Made by a program: the position numbers and the translations under genes
The notes under the pieces: generated by a model
What the model was told of the DNA's origin: nothing
Database searches by the model: none
The model's input: only the letters and a program-made list of their open reading frames with translations
Assembly: GCA_963723355.1 (NCBI GenBank)
Contig: CAVRQQ010000005.1
Coordinates: 1 to 64,000, forward strand
Length of the DNA stretch: 64,000 nt
From: JAFDBW01 sp963723355
Lineage (GTDB): Bacteria; Desulfobacterota; Desulfuromonadia; Desulfuromonadales; BM103
Direction of reading: 5' to 3'
Part shown: positions 44,597 through 53,991 of the stretch, piece after piece
Position numbering within the stretch: position 1 is the first letter of the stretch
Layout of the letters: each line of letters opens with the position of its first letter

Positions 44597-46492
44597 CTAC
44601 GATCGGGCCATCATTTTCTTCCACAAACCGAGCATCACCAATCCCCATAGCGGCGTGGCATTATCATGCCGGCCCGACTGGTGGCTCCTCCAGAGATCGG
44701 CAACATACCCCATATCGAACCATTGCCGCATGTCGGCAGCTTCTCCAAAGATAGCATCGTGCGCCAGCGTCTTGAGTTCCCCGCGTAGCCAGACCGCCAG
44801 CGGCACGCAGAAGCCCTGTTTCTTACGATAGAGCACATCCTTGGGCAGACGTTCCTGGTTCATTTGTTTGAACACATATTTTGCTTCGTGGTCTCGCAGT
44901 TTAAGCGACGATGGCAATCGGGCCGCATACTCCATCACCTTGTGATCGAGGATCGGTGCGCGCACTTCGAGCGAGTGGGCCATGCTCATGCGATCAACCT
45001 TGACCAGGATATCCTCGGGCAGATAAGTTTTGATATCGACGTATTGGACGCGGCTGGTCACATCTGGGTTCCGGTTGCGCTCAAAATGCCGGCCGAGAAT
45101 GTCCTCCGGACCGGGATCGCCCATTGACGCCATCATCTCCGGTTTCAACAGACGCCGCTTGGCCTCGGGTTTGAAGTAAAAAGCCATATCCCGAAAATAG
45201 GCCTGCTCCAGCGGTAGCGCCAGGTTGGTCAGAAAAGACTTGAGTCGCAGCGGTCGGGGCAGGAAATCAGCCCTCGGGTAAATTCTCGACAGCGGCCCGA
45301 GCATCCCCCTCCGCAACGCTGCGGGAAGCTTCTGCCGCAAGTTGTCTTCGAAACGGTTCATGCCATAGCGTTGGACGTACCCGGCAAAAGTCTCGTCACC
45401 GCCATCACCTGAGAGCGCCACCGTCACATTCTGCCGGGTCATCTTCGAGACATACCAGGTGGGGATTGCCGACGAATCGGCAAAAGGCTCGTCGAAATGC
45501 CAGACCAGGCGTTCGAGCATTGACAACGCATCAGGCTCGACCACGAACTCACAGTGAGCGGTCTGATAACGTTCGGCCACCATTCTGGCATACTCAAGCT
45601 CATTAAAGCGTTTTTCGGTAAATCCAATTGCCGTGGTTCGCACCGGTTTTCCATCGGTCAAGCCGGCCATGGCGGCCACCACCGCAGAGGAATCTACCCC
45701 GCCACTCAGAAAGGCTCCCAACGGGACATCGCTGATCATTCGCAACCGGACCGATTCATCGAATATTTCGCGAAGTTCCTCGATGGCACGAGATTCAGAG
45801 ACATCCTCCCCGGCTCCGCTCATGTCGAGGTCCCAGTAGGCACGGATGTCCAAGGCCCCGTCCTGGCACACCGCCTGGTGCGCCGGGGGAAGTTTACGTA
45901 TTCCCTTAAAAATCGACAACGGCGACGGCACGTAGCCGAAACTCAGGTAGGCGTCGAGCGCAGCGGTATCAAGTTCACGGGGAATCGTAGGATCCGCCAG
46001 CAAAGCCTTCATCTCCGAGCCGAAAACCAGCCGCTGCCGGTCACAGTAATAATAGAGCGGCTTTTTGCCTAGTCGGTCGCGAACCAGCAGCAGTCGCCGG
46101 CGAGGGGCGTCCCACAGGGCGATGGCAAACATGCCGCGCAGGCGGGTGACAAAATCATCACCCCACTCGCGATATCCATGTAGAATGGTCTCAGTATCGC
46201 TGCGGGTGCGGAAAACATGGCCACGCTTAACAAGATCGGATTTGAGTTCGAGAAAATTATAGATCTCGCCGTTGAACACCACCTGCACGTCACCATCTGC
46301 CGTACCCATCGGCTGTTCGCCGGTATGCAGGTCGATGATCGACAGGCGGCGGTGGCCAAGACCGATCCGACCTTTCACGAACAGGCCAGTGCCGTCGGGC
46401 CCGCGGTGAACCATGGTGTCGTTCATCCGGCGCAGAAGATCACGGTCGACCAGCTGAGAATTAAAATGCAAGATCCCTGTAATACCGCACAT
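44597..46492 (-). CDS. asparagine synthase-type amidotransferase (exosortase A-associated)
   Basis: The 631-residue protein is a full-length AsnB type: Cys2 nucleophile after MCGITGILHF, VVFNGEIYNFLEL and RSDTETILHGY in the glutaminase half, then LSGGVDSSAVVAAM (PP-loop) and SGDGGDETFAGY in the synthetase half. Such proteins are constant members of exosortase A loci (TIGR03108 type) and may amidate a sugar-linked carboxylate of the exopolysaccharide rather than make free asparagine. It is separated by about 185 bases from the CapK gene and by 76 from the beta-helix gene. Confidence 0.93.
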   Translation of the reverse strand: MCGITGILHFNSQLVDRDLLRRMNDTMVHRGPDGTGLFVKGRIGLGHRRLSIIDLHTGEQPMGTADGDVQVVFNGEIYNFLELKSDLVKRGHVFRTRSDTETILHGYREWGDDFVTRLRGMFAIALWDAPRRRLLLVRDRLGKKPLYYYCDRQRLVFGSEMKALLADPTIPRELDTAALDAYLSFGYVPSPLSIFKGIRKLPPAHQAVCQDGALDIRAYWDLDMSGAGEDVSESRAIEELREIFDESVRLRMISDVPLGAFLSGGVDSSAVVAAMAGLTDGKPVRTTAIGFTEKRFNELEYARMVAERYQTAHCEFVVEPDALSMLERLVWHFDEPFADSSAIPTWYVSKMTRQNVTVALSGDGGDETFAGYVQRYGMNRFEDNLRQKLPAALRRGMLGPLSRIYPRADFLPRPLRLKSFLTNLALPLEQAYFRDMAFYFKPEAKRRLLKPEMMASMGDPGPEDILGRHFERNRNPDVTSRVQYVDIKTYLPEDILVKVDRMSMAHSLEVRAPILDHKVMEYAARLPSSLKLRDHEAKYVFKQMNQERLPKDVLYRKKQGFCVPLAVWLRGELKTLAHDAIFGEAADMRQWFDMGYVADLWRSHQSGRHDNATPLWGLVMLGLWKKMMARS

Positions 46493-46568
46493 TGGCTGCT
46501 AAATCCTGTTCTTTATGTTCGTTGCGAAGAGGCCATAAATAGATTATGCATCCTGGATTCAGATACAG

Positions 46569-48122
46569 CTAATCTTGATGAATTCCCATTACAAAAGGCT
46601 GACAACCGGGTTGGTCCTGAATTTCAAAGGGTCCGATATCGGGGGAAGTTCCCCTTGGACGATTGCAAAAATCAAAACGCACAAAATCGCTGGCGCCCCC
46701 TTTTTTAATCAATGCCGAATTGTCCCTGACAGTAAAATCACCCTCCCGGGGGTTTTCAAAAATATCGACAAATGACTTGCCAAAGACTCCATCATTTAAA
46801 AGCAAATTCCGATCTTCGACACTCACCCCGCCATTACGTTCCCTGATTTTACCGTCGAGAAGATTGTTTTTGACGACAGCAGAAGAACCGGGGAAACGCA
46901 CATCTACCCCCAAGGTTTGAAAGAGCAGATTGTTTAACACTTGCGTATTTCTTGATTTATTCAGGTAAAAGCCTACATCACTGGTGTACATGACGATGTT
47001 GTTGCGTGCAATCCCATCAGTGTGCTCTACCGAATTGTCCTTGTGACGCGAAGCCGACTGACTCGTCCCCCCGCCGCCGAAGGACAAGCCCAGGCGGACC
47101 CCTCCCGAATGCTCATACTCACCCACCACCAGATTGTTCTCAAACACTCCCCGTGAAGCATTGCCTTTTATAAAGGCCGCCGTACTGATCTGGTCGCCCT
47201 GACCCTTGCCGTAATCGGCAATCAAGTTTTCCCGGATGACCCAGTCATCGGCACCAACAACATCGATGGGCACGACTGAAGACCGGGTATTGCGAATGGA
47301 TGAGTTATAAAAGCTGTTGCCCTCAATCAGAGCACCATCCGGCCAGTCCCTACCGCCATTGCTGTTATCAAGGCCGTTAGCCTTGATCATGGCGTTGAAA
47401 TCATGCAGTCGGCTGTTGCGGAGCACGAAACCGCGTCCTTTGCCGACGACGTGAAAGGCGTGTTCGCAATAGCTGTCGTCATTGCATACGCCTTTGATAT
47501 CGAGATTTTCAAACACCCAGAAAGGAGCGTTGACCAGAAAACCCTCCAGGCTGTTCAACTCGATCTTCGCCTGTCCCAACTTCTGGGCCCGCACCTGAAT
47601 GGGATTTTCCGCCATCCCCGGTTTGTTGACACTGATCGTCCGTTTTTTAATACGGTAGGTTCCTGCCGCCAGAGTGATGACATCTCCCGGTACGGCAGAA
47701 CTGATCGCATGTAAAAGTTCCTGGGTATCCGCCACCATCACCTGCCGGACCGCGTGCGGCTGAATATGTCGTTTGCGCTCATCCTCGGCAAGCCAGATTT
47801 CAGGCACCGGCCGTCCTTGCTGAGAATAATAGAATGGAACAAGGCGACGGGTTTTGCGCGCCCCCTGTCCCTGCCAGTCGGGGTTATTGACGGGGGGAAG
47901 AATCACGTCCTGTGGCTTGAGCGGAGCCGATTCAATCCACCCGGCAAGAAAAGTGGTATCGAGGCCGGTCTTTCGCAGTACTTTTTCCGCAAAAACACGC
48001 GGCGGCAGGTTGTATGATTTGATCACCGCAACGCCGACCACCACCCCCCCCACCAGGCACAGCAGGCCGAACAGAGCGAGCAGGTTGCGTATCAAGTTGA
48101 ATAATTTACGGAAAAACATCAT
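46569..48122 (-). CDS. parallel beta-helix repeat protein
   Basis: I take the start at ATG 48122 (MMFFRKLFN, with AAAGGTG upstream) rather than 27 bases earlier. The 517-residue protein has one N-terminal membrane helix (about 10-35) and a long right-handed beta-helix with PbH1-like rungs, such as FENLDIKGVCNDDSYCEHA and NSRLHDFNAMIKANG. It ends with RDNSALIKKGG and a conserved DIGPFEIQD. Such folds are found in polysaccharide lyases and epimerases and could act on the exopolysaccharide. No catalytic triad is obvious. It lies directly after the methyltransferase. Confidence 0.85.
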   Translation of the reverse strand: MMFFRKLFNLIRNLLALFGLLCLVGGVVVGVAVIKSYNLPPRVFAEKVLRKTGLDTTFLAGWIESAPLKPQDVILPPVNNPDWQGQGARKTRRLVPFYYSQQGRPVPEIWLAEDERKRHIQPHAVRQVMVADTQELLHAISSAVPGDVITLAAGTYRIKKRTISVNKPGMAENPIQVRAQKLGQAKIELNSLEGFLVNAPFWVFENLDIKGVCNDDSYCEHAFHVVGKGRGFVLRNSRLHDFNAMIKANGLDNSNGGRDWPDGALIEGNSFYNSSIRNTRSSVVPIDVVGADDWVIRENLIADYGKGQGDQISTAAFIKGNASRGVFENNLVVGEYEHSGGVRLGLSFGGGGTSQSASRHKDNSVEHTDGIARNNIVMYTSDVGFYLNKSRNTQVLNNLLFQTLGVDVRFPGSSAVVKNNLLDGKIRERNGGVSVEDRNLLLNDGVFGKSFVDIFENPREGDFTVRDNSALIKKGGASDFVRFDFCNRPRGTSPDIGPFEIQDQPGCQPFVMGIHQD

Positions 48123-48161
48123 CACACCTTTGGCGTAAAGGGGACCCACATCTGTACGCCC

Positions 48162-48932
48162 CTACAATGGCTTTGTCCCTGAAATCATAAACGAACGGGC
48201 GGTGAGATCGCGCAACCCAGGCACATGGTTCCACAACCCCACGAACGGAGCCAAAGGATTTATCCAGGTCGGATAAATCTGCACAGGCTTGCTCTTGAGA
48301 TTGACAAAACCCGTCTCAGCCAACTCATCCATAAAAAACTTCGGATCATAGGTATTGAGCCGTGGTTGAGGCTGCCCCTCAACCATAATGATCTCTTCTC
48401 GTTCAAGTTTTCGATCAAAAACGGCTTTCAAATAACGCCGATTCAACGTCATCAGGCAAAGCAAGCCCTCGGGTTTAAGAACTCGAAAAATCTCATTCAT
48501 CGCTTCGCGGTGTTTGTGCAGAGCCTGAAACAGGCCGATGCATACTACATGGCCGAAAAGGTGATCAGCAAAAGGCAGACAAGTGGCATCCCCGGAAACA
48601 AAATCGACCTCCTGTAAAGTCGTTTTTTTTCTCGCCTTGATTGCAACCTTTGCCGCATAATCCACGCCGATGACGCGATAACCCAATTCAGCCAAAATCC
48701 GTGAATAGGCCCCGGCCCCACATCCCAAATCAAGCACCAGTTCACCCGGCGCAAGATTCAGCGACGGCAGCGTCTGGACATATGTCTTCATGCGCAGACC
48801 CAAGCCTTGGGGCGACCAGCCGGAGATGGCATAATCTGTCTCTTCACCCGAGAAATCGTTAAACATTTCCCGCCAGTAATATTCGCGGGAAACCGTGTGG
48901 CGACGAGGGGGAAGCGGTTTTTTTTCAGTCAT
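48162..48932 (-). CDS. class I SAM-dependent methyltransferase
   Basis: The 256-residue protein has the SAM-binding motif I LVLDLGCGAGAYSRIL (about 77-92), acidic end GVDYAAKV after beta-2 and GDATCLPF after beta-3. HREAMNEIFRVLKPEGLLCL is the post-motif signature of methyltransferase type 11. It lacks a signal peptide and acts in the cytoplasm. The operon suggests methylation of a sugar or lipid precursor. It overlaps the end of the transglutaminase/HEAT gene by 8 bases and precedes the beta-helix gene. Confidence 0.9.
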   Translation of the reverse strand: MTEKKPLPPRRHTVSREYYWREMFNDFSGEETDYAISGWSPQGLGLRMKTYVQTLPSLNLAPGELVLDLGCGAGAYSRILAELGYRVIGVDYAAKVAIKARKKTTLQEVDFVSGDATCLPFADHLFGHVVCIGLFQALHKHREAMNEIFRVLKPEGLLCLMTLNRRYLKAVFDRKLEREEIIMVEGQPQPRLNTYDPKFFMDELAETGFVNLKSKPVQIYPTWINPLAPFVGLWNHVPGLRDLTARSFMISGTKPL

Positions 48933-51318
48933 TTTTAAATCGTCCGCTGACTGCTGGCCGTGCTTCGCTGCTCAATTCCTTTTTAACCAGTGAGTCCAGA
49001 CTGTCCTGCATCAGATCCTTAACCCATGAGAACGACTCATCCTGCAGAGCTTCCTGTAAAGCAGAGATCGATTCAGCATTGTCAAGGTTTGCCAATGCCA
49101 CTGCTGTTGCGGCTCTGAAATCCTCATCCCAATGGTTCAGAAATGGCTGCAGAACAACGGCATGTTGCGATTCACCAAAACGGCCGATCCCCTTGATTGC
49201 AGCGGTTCGCACAGGCGGATATTGCGCCTCCTGCAGCAGATTCAAAAATTCCGGCAGAACAGCGGAGTTGCCGATGCGGATCAACGCTTCGGCGGCAACC
49301 GCGGTCTCATCGCTTTTATTTGCAAGAAAACCTTTCAGAAGCGGAACATGCCGATCACTGCCAAGAAAGCCAAGTGCGCGGATCAGCCCCCAGCCGATCT
49401 CGCTGCCGCGATAAATTTGTGCAAGCGGTTTTTTCGTCCGACTCCCTTTCAGGGTTTCGGCAATCAGCTCAGCGGCACGCTCCCGTTCGGGTAAAGCCTG
49501 AATATCCGCCAGCAGGGCTGTCGCGGCAGCCGCTGTGTGCAGCCACATGGTATCGGAGGTCCACTTGCCGGATGGCTTCTTCCAGGCGATGGTCGGGTCT
49601 CTTTCGAGAACTTTCATCAACACAGGCGCCGCCGCGGAACCGACACTCTGGTACAGTGCCTGGCAGGCTAAGATCTTGTGCCAGGCCGGACTGGTCGCGT
49701 CATCCATGATGACCTTTTCCAGTATGAAGGCGCCGCGAGGATCGCGCAAGGCGCCGAGAGCGACAATCCGGTCGGCAATCACTGAGGGCTCCCGTTTGCG
49801 CAGAGCCTCTGCAAGCTCCGCCTTGTCCCGGTCAAAATCCGGTTGCCGTCCGGATTTTGACCCAATCGATCGTTCTGTCGGATAAGGGAGCTCACGGCTG
49901 GCCGATGCTGCTGCTTCGCTCCGCGTGCCGTCGACGTTGTTAAAGACATCGGACATTTCAAGAGCTTCAATGCGCAGACGACGTGTGCGCACATCCTTCC
50001 AGGCAAGCCCATCAGACTTGATGACATATTGTGCCGGCAAAGACGTCAAATTTCCTTCATGGCGGTGATCCTGCCCCCGGGCGTCATCCCAGAGATAAGA
50101 AACCTTGAGCGCCGTGCCCGGAGCGGTCGATCCATTGACTGAAATGCGATTCTCGCCAGGCCACAGCATTGGCAGCGCAAATATGTTGTGTTGAAAAACC
50201 GTCGTCACTTCAAAATCGTCCAGTCGGCAGCCGGCCATCTCAACTTTGAGCTTGTAATCATAGCGGCCGAAGGGCGTAATCTCCTCCACCCTTTTCGTGG
50301 TTCGCGGATTGAACGTCGGGCAGTAATCCATCTGCTCCAGCTGAAAATCGCCCTCACGCCCCTTCTCAGTCTGCCAGAGACTTTTCCACGATGCTCCGCC
50401 GTCCGTCGACAAGCTGACGCGGAAATATCCGTCCGGCTGTTCCACCCTGCCGGAAAAATTCAAAAATGCCGCTGAGATGACATAAGGGATTTCTACGTCC
50501 AGAATCTTTTCTGCAAACGAGTCCTCCCATTGCGGGCGGCTGAGCAGCCGGCCGTTGCCATAAGTCAACGGATAGGGGCCATGCTCGAAATCACGCCTCT
50601 CCCCTGCAGGGAAAAGATTCAGATAAGGCTTGCCTTCATTACCGAACAAAAATTCGATAGTCTCACCCAACCACAGATTGATTCCCATGGAGTGTGGCTT
50701 CAGATTCAGATGTCCGGCATGCACCCAGCCAGGCTGCATAGGTGAGGGTTCAGACGGAATCGGCGTACGGGACGGGTAGTAAAGAAGCGAATGGTCCAGC
50801 GCAAGCTCTTCCCTGGTCGCGATATGCTTCCCCGTACGGTCATACACATACCAGTGCTGGGAGAGATCGAAAATGTGCCAGCGGTCGATACCGTCCTTAT
50901 CGCGGTAGTGGATATCCGCCAGGGTATGGCCGAACCTGTAAAGTTTGTCCGCCCGATAACCCAGGGCACGCCAGGTCATGGTCATAATGCGCGAAAGCCC
51001 GTCACACCAATGTACGCCGTAGACGTTGAGTAGTTTTTCCGGCGATAGCACGTAGGAATTACCGTAAGCCGGTTCTTTCGGCACGGTGCCGACCTCGGTC
51101 ATCTGTTGGATGAAACGCCAGACGGCTGTGGCCTGCTCTTCCTCCGATTCAGCGCCGGTCAGCCGAATGGCATCGCGGCCGAAAGATTCAGGTGAACCGG
51201 CATCAGGCCAGCGGGCGTTGACCACGCGGATGTTGGTGGCGGCGTAATCGGCGGCACAAACCAGGCAAGGCAACGCCATGAAAAAGAGGAAAACCGTTTT
51301 AAAAAATATAAACACCAT
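48925..51318 (-). CDS. secreted protein with transglutaminase-like and HEAT-repeat domains
   Basis: The start is set at ATG 51318 (MVFIFFKTVFLFFMALPC), which opens a signal peptide ending CAA|DYAA. The longer frame would add 26 unlikely residues. The protein is about 797 residues. A transglutaminase-like region shows a possible Cys in VHWCDGLSRIM, His in FGHTLADIHY and Asp in WHIFDLSQHW. The middle is beta-rich. The last 300 residues carry HEAT-like repeats (for example AAAPVLMKVLERDPTI, AVVLQPFLNHWDEDFRAATA). It should act outside the cytoplasm on peptide or cross-link substrates. This combination in an EPS operon is unusual. Confidence 0.82.
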   Translation of the reverse strand: MVFIFFKTVFLFFMALPCLVCAADYAATNIRVVNARWPDAGSPESFGRDAIRLTGAESEEEQATAVWRFIQQMTEVGTVPKEPAYGNSYVLSPEKLLNVYGVHWCDGLSRIMTMTWRALGYRADKLYRFGHTLADIHYRDKDGIDRWHIFDLSQHWYVYDRTGKHIATREELALDHSLLYYPSRTPIPSEPSPMQPGWVHAGHLNLKPHSMGINLWLGETIEFLFGNEGKPYLNLFPAGERRDFEHGPYPLTYGNGRLLSRPQWEDSFAEKILDVEIPYVISAAFLNFSGRVEQPDGYFRVSLSTDGGASWKSLWQTEKGREGDFQLEQMDYCPTFNPRTTKRVEEITPFGRYDYKLKVEMAGCRLDDFEVTTVFQHNIFALPMLWPGENRISVNGSTAPGTALKVSYLWDDARGQDHRHEGNLTSLPAQYVIKSDGLAWKDVRTRRLRIEALEMSDVFNNVDGTRSEAAASASRELPYPTERSIGSKSGRQPDFDRDKAELAEALRKREPSVIADRIVALGALRDPRGAFILEKVIMDDATSPAWHKILACQALYQSVGSAAAPVLMKVLERDPTIAWKKPSGKWTSDTMWLHTAAAATALLADIQALPERERAAELIAETLKGSRTKKPLAQIYRGSEIGWGLIRALGFLGSDRHVPLLKGFLANKSDETAVAAEALIRIGNSAVLPEFLNLLQEAQYPPVRTAAIKGIGRFGESQHAVVLQPFLNHWDEDFRAATAVALANLDNAESISALQEALQDESFSWVKDLMQDSLDSLVKKELSSEARPAVSGRFKND

Positions 51319-51411
51319 TTTATCCGCCAACCAACCTCTCGTAGCTGCGACCCGGTGGGTCGTTCGGTGCGAGTCACCATCTCTCCCCCGCATCACCCGC
51401 CTCGGAATTGA

Positions 51412-52647
51412 TTAATTCTCTTTCTTCCAGAACCTCAACTTCTCCGACTGTTTTCCACTCTTCAGCGATAAGCCGTAAAGTGCCAGCGTTGCCGGCAGAT
51501 CATCCCAGGCAAACACATCATCGCGCCAGACCGCCAAACCATACAGCGCCACAAGAATTCTCTTCCAGCGCGGTTCTTCCGGGTAATCAAGAGGTGTCAG
51601 TTTACCCCTCAGAGCACCAAGCAGAAATTTCCCAAGGGCTTTTTTGCTCGAACCCGTTGCGCCGTTGCAGAAAGTTCCGGGGTCGACATCGTAGCCGAAG
51701 GCTTTTAGAGCCCAGGCCGGTTCATCGTAGCCGCAGGCCATAACCTTCGCGGTGGTACCGCCCAAACGGCTGTTGAGTTCAAGAAACCAGGGGGTTTGAG
51801 TTGCAGGGTCATAAAGAAATTCAAAATGATAAGGCCCGACCACGCCAAAGACTTCAACAAAAGCCATGCATTGTCGAATCAACTCGTCGCTGATTTCGAA
51901 AGGCCGAATGGTCAGCGTCACTCCTTCGAATTTGCGCTCGACAAGAAAGCCTTCCACACCACATGCGGTACCGTCTGGTCCACGCGCACCATGGACTACG
52001 AGATTGGGAACATTGATGAAAGGCTGAACCAGAATCGTGCTTTTGAATTGCTCAATCCGCTGGATGAACAACTCCAGTTCCTTGACCGAACGTACAATGT
52101 CTACTTTAAAAGGTGGTATCACACCTCCAGGTTCAGAAGGACGCAGACACAATGGAAAATTCGCATCGGCCACTTCCGACAGATCAAAGCCGGAGTTGGA
52201 AATCTCCCAGGTGGGCAGAAGACTCATCCCGACACGCCTGGCCGTTTCAATCTGTCGCCCTTTGGACAAAATCGCGCGAGTCTCGCAATTACCCGAAAAC
52301 ATCAGCCTGACACTCTCCGGCAACAGGTGGCGATTCCGGTCAAGGAGGCAGGAGAATTCTTCATTGATGGTCAGCAGAATGTCTGTGGCGAAATCACTTA
52401 TGAAGGCGATTGAACGCGCCAGGCCAGCGCCATTGAGAAATTCATCGGCGGTCATGCTGATGTGATTCGACAGAAAGCTTGAACGAACTGAAGGCTCACT
52501 GCTCTCGGCGATTTGAATCAGCCCGACCCTTGCCCCTCGGCGTCCCAAACTTCGGATGGCAGCAAGCGCGGGTGGGCCGAATTGCGCGATGATGACGAAG
52601 CCTCGATCTCGCAGATCTTTTTTGACTTCAGTTAAATGTTCAGCCAT
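51412..52647 (-). CDS. ATP-grasp protein
   Basis: The 411-residue cytoplasmic protein begins VIIAQFGPPALAAIRSLGRRG, typical of the pre-ATP-grasp fold. It continues with the ATP-grasp domain, in which PYHFEFLYDPATQTPWFLELN and NSRLGGTT give the metal-binding Glu-x-Asn and following Arg. Families like this ligate carboxylates to amines, such as carbamoyl-phosphate-synthase-like or D-amino-acid ligases. In EPS operons they may attach an amino acid to a sugar acid. It is preceded by the O-antigen ligase-type gene by about 20 bases. Confidence 0.85.
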   Translation of the reverse strand: MAEHLTEVKKDLRDRGFVIIAQFGPPALAAIRSLGRRGARVGLIQIAESSEPSVRSSFLSNHISMTADEFLNGAGLARSIAFISDFATDILLTINEEFSCLLDRNRHLLPESVRLMFSGNCETRAILSKGRQIETARRVGMSLLPTWEISNSGFDLSEVADANFPLCLRPSEPGGVIPPFKVDIVRSVKELELFIQRIEQFKSTILVQPFINVPNLVVHGARGPDGTACGVEGFLVERKFEGVTLTIRPFEISDELIRQCMAFVEVFGVVGPYHFEFLYDPATQTPWFLELNSRLGGTTAKVMACGYDEPAWALKAFGYDVDPGTFCNGATGSSKKALGKFLLGALRGKLTPLDYPEEPRWKRILVALYGLAVWRDDVFAWDDLPATLALYGLSLKSGKQSEKLRFWKKEN

Positions 52648-52668
52648 ACCCGCGACCTTTCAGTCACA

Positions 52669-53982
52669 TTAAGTGACCTGCGTTATTTTTTTCTCAATAA
52701 CTGCATCGCTGATTTCATTGTCCAAAGCACGCTTAAGAAAGACCGGCATCATCAACAACCAGTAAAACTCCTCGATATACACGGCAGAAATAAACATCGC
52801 CGCGACCAGATAAGTGATCAAAGACAGCTTGAGCGCAAATGCATAGAGATGAAAAAATCCGTGGAGTTCAGACTCCACGGCATCGACCCGGCGTTCAATT
52901 TCCCAGAGCATGAAAAAAGCGGAGGCAACCAGCATGGCGAGCACAAAAAAACCATGAAATCCCAACTCGGCTAGACAGCGCAAATAAGTGTTATGCGTAT
53001 CCCGACCCTGCAGATGTAAATAATAGTCGCCAATGTACCCAAAAAAATTTCCTACGCCGACGCCAAGCGGATAATCTTGGGCCATCAGCCAGGCGCCATG
53101 CCAGGCATCAAGGCGATTTTGCGCTGAGAGATCACGTTCACCAGATTCTTCCTGAACTGTAATTGTCCCCATCCTCTCCCAGAACCTGTCGTCAGTCAGG
53201 TAAACCGCACCTATAATTCCGACTATAATAAGGACAACTATTTTCTTGCGATGCTGCTTGACTCTGGTAGAAAGAAAAAAAGCCGCGACACACGCAACAG
53301 CCAAAGCCAGAAAAGTACCTCTTGAACGGGTAATAATGATTGCATTGACAATGAATACCGTCGGGATCAACGTAAAAAACCTCACCTTCCAACTGCCTCT
53401 CGCCAGAATCACCCCGATAAATGGCAATACAAAAGCAAAATGAGCTGCAATAAAATTCCCCTCACCAAAATCAGATCCTCCCACTCCTGCGTCAAATCGG
53501 CCCCCGCGGGAAGAACCTGCACCACCAAACATTTCCAATCCAAGGAAAAATCCTGAGATAATAAAAACCCACACCATCCCCTCAAAAAACTTCCGCGTCG
53601 TGATGATATGACTGGCCATAAGCAGAATAACCAATACCTTGGTCATTTTTTCAATATTGTAAGCGAATCCCTGCCCCTGGTCGATGACGACCGAAAACCA
53701 CATGACGCCGACAAACAGGACAAGAAGTATTTCCTGCCGTTCCCAGAAGCGCTCATAACGCAGTTTCGCATGCTGAAGAACCATGCCGAATCCAATCGCC
53801 AAAGCGAGGAGTAAGGCATAACGCGAGACAAAATCAGGAAGATAATTGCCCCACCACTGTGCGAGGGGGTTGATATTGTAAGTTGCTAGATAAGCATAAA
53901 CACCAATAACAGGATGCACCAAAATGCTCATGCAGAATGCTCCGGCGAAAAGACCAAGATATAAAAGGGTCTTTAATGGCAT
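52669..53982 (-). CDS. O-antigen ligase/Wzy-type membrane protein (exosortase A-associated)
   Basis: The 437-residue protein has about twelve membrane helices. A large periplasmic loop after NRLDAWHGAWLMAQDYPLG holds GVGNFFGYIGDYY and the H-rich GRDTHNTYLRCLAELG, the motif of WaaL/Wzy-type ligases and of the putative O-glycosylation ligase of exosortase A loci (TIGR03097). It should polymerise or transfer the repeat unit at the outer face of the inner membrane. It is encoded just downstream of the GT4 gene, 9 bases apart. Confidence 0.9.
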   Translation of the reverse strand: MPLKTLLYLGLFAGAFCMSILVHPVIGVYAYLATYNINPLAQWWGNYLPDFVSRYALLLALAIGFGMVLQHAKLRYERFWERQEILLVLFVGVMWFSVVIDQGQGFAYNIEKMTKVLVILLMASHIITTRKFFEGMVWVFIISGFFLGLEMFGGAGSSRGGRFDAGVGGSDFGEGNFIAAHFAFVLPFIGVILARGSWKVRFFTLIPTVFIVNAIIITRSRGTFLALAVACVAAFFLSTRVKQHRKKIVVLIIVGIIGAVYLTDDRFWERMGTITVQEESGERDLSAQNRLDAWHGAWLMAQDYPLGVGVGNFFGYIGDYYLHLQGRDTHNTYLRCLAELGFHGFFVLAMLVASAFFMLWEIERRVDAVESELHGFFHLYAFALKLSLITYLVAAMFISAVYIEEFYWLLMMPVFLKRALDNEISDAVIEKKITQVT

Positions 53983-53991
53983 GAAAGGACC

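Noticed and set aside
38461..46492. A complete lasso-peptide cluster (kinase, nucleotidyltransferase, RRE-like PqqD and a nearby asparagine synthase)
   Set aside because: The asparagine synthase keeps a full glutaminase domain, is on the other strand and belongs to the EPS operon. No B2-type protease is fused or adjacent, and the small protein has a Tat signal rather than a lasso precursor pattern.
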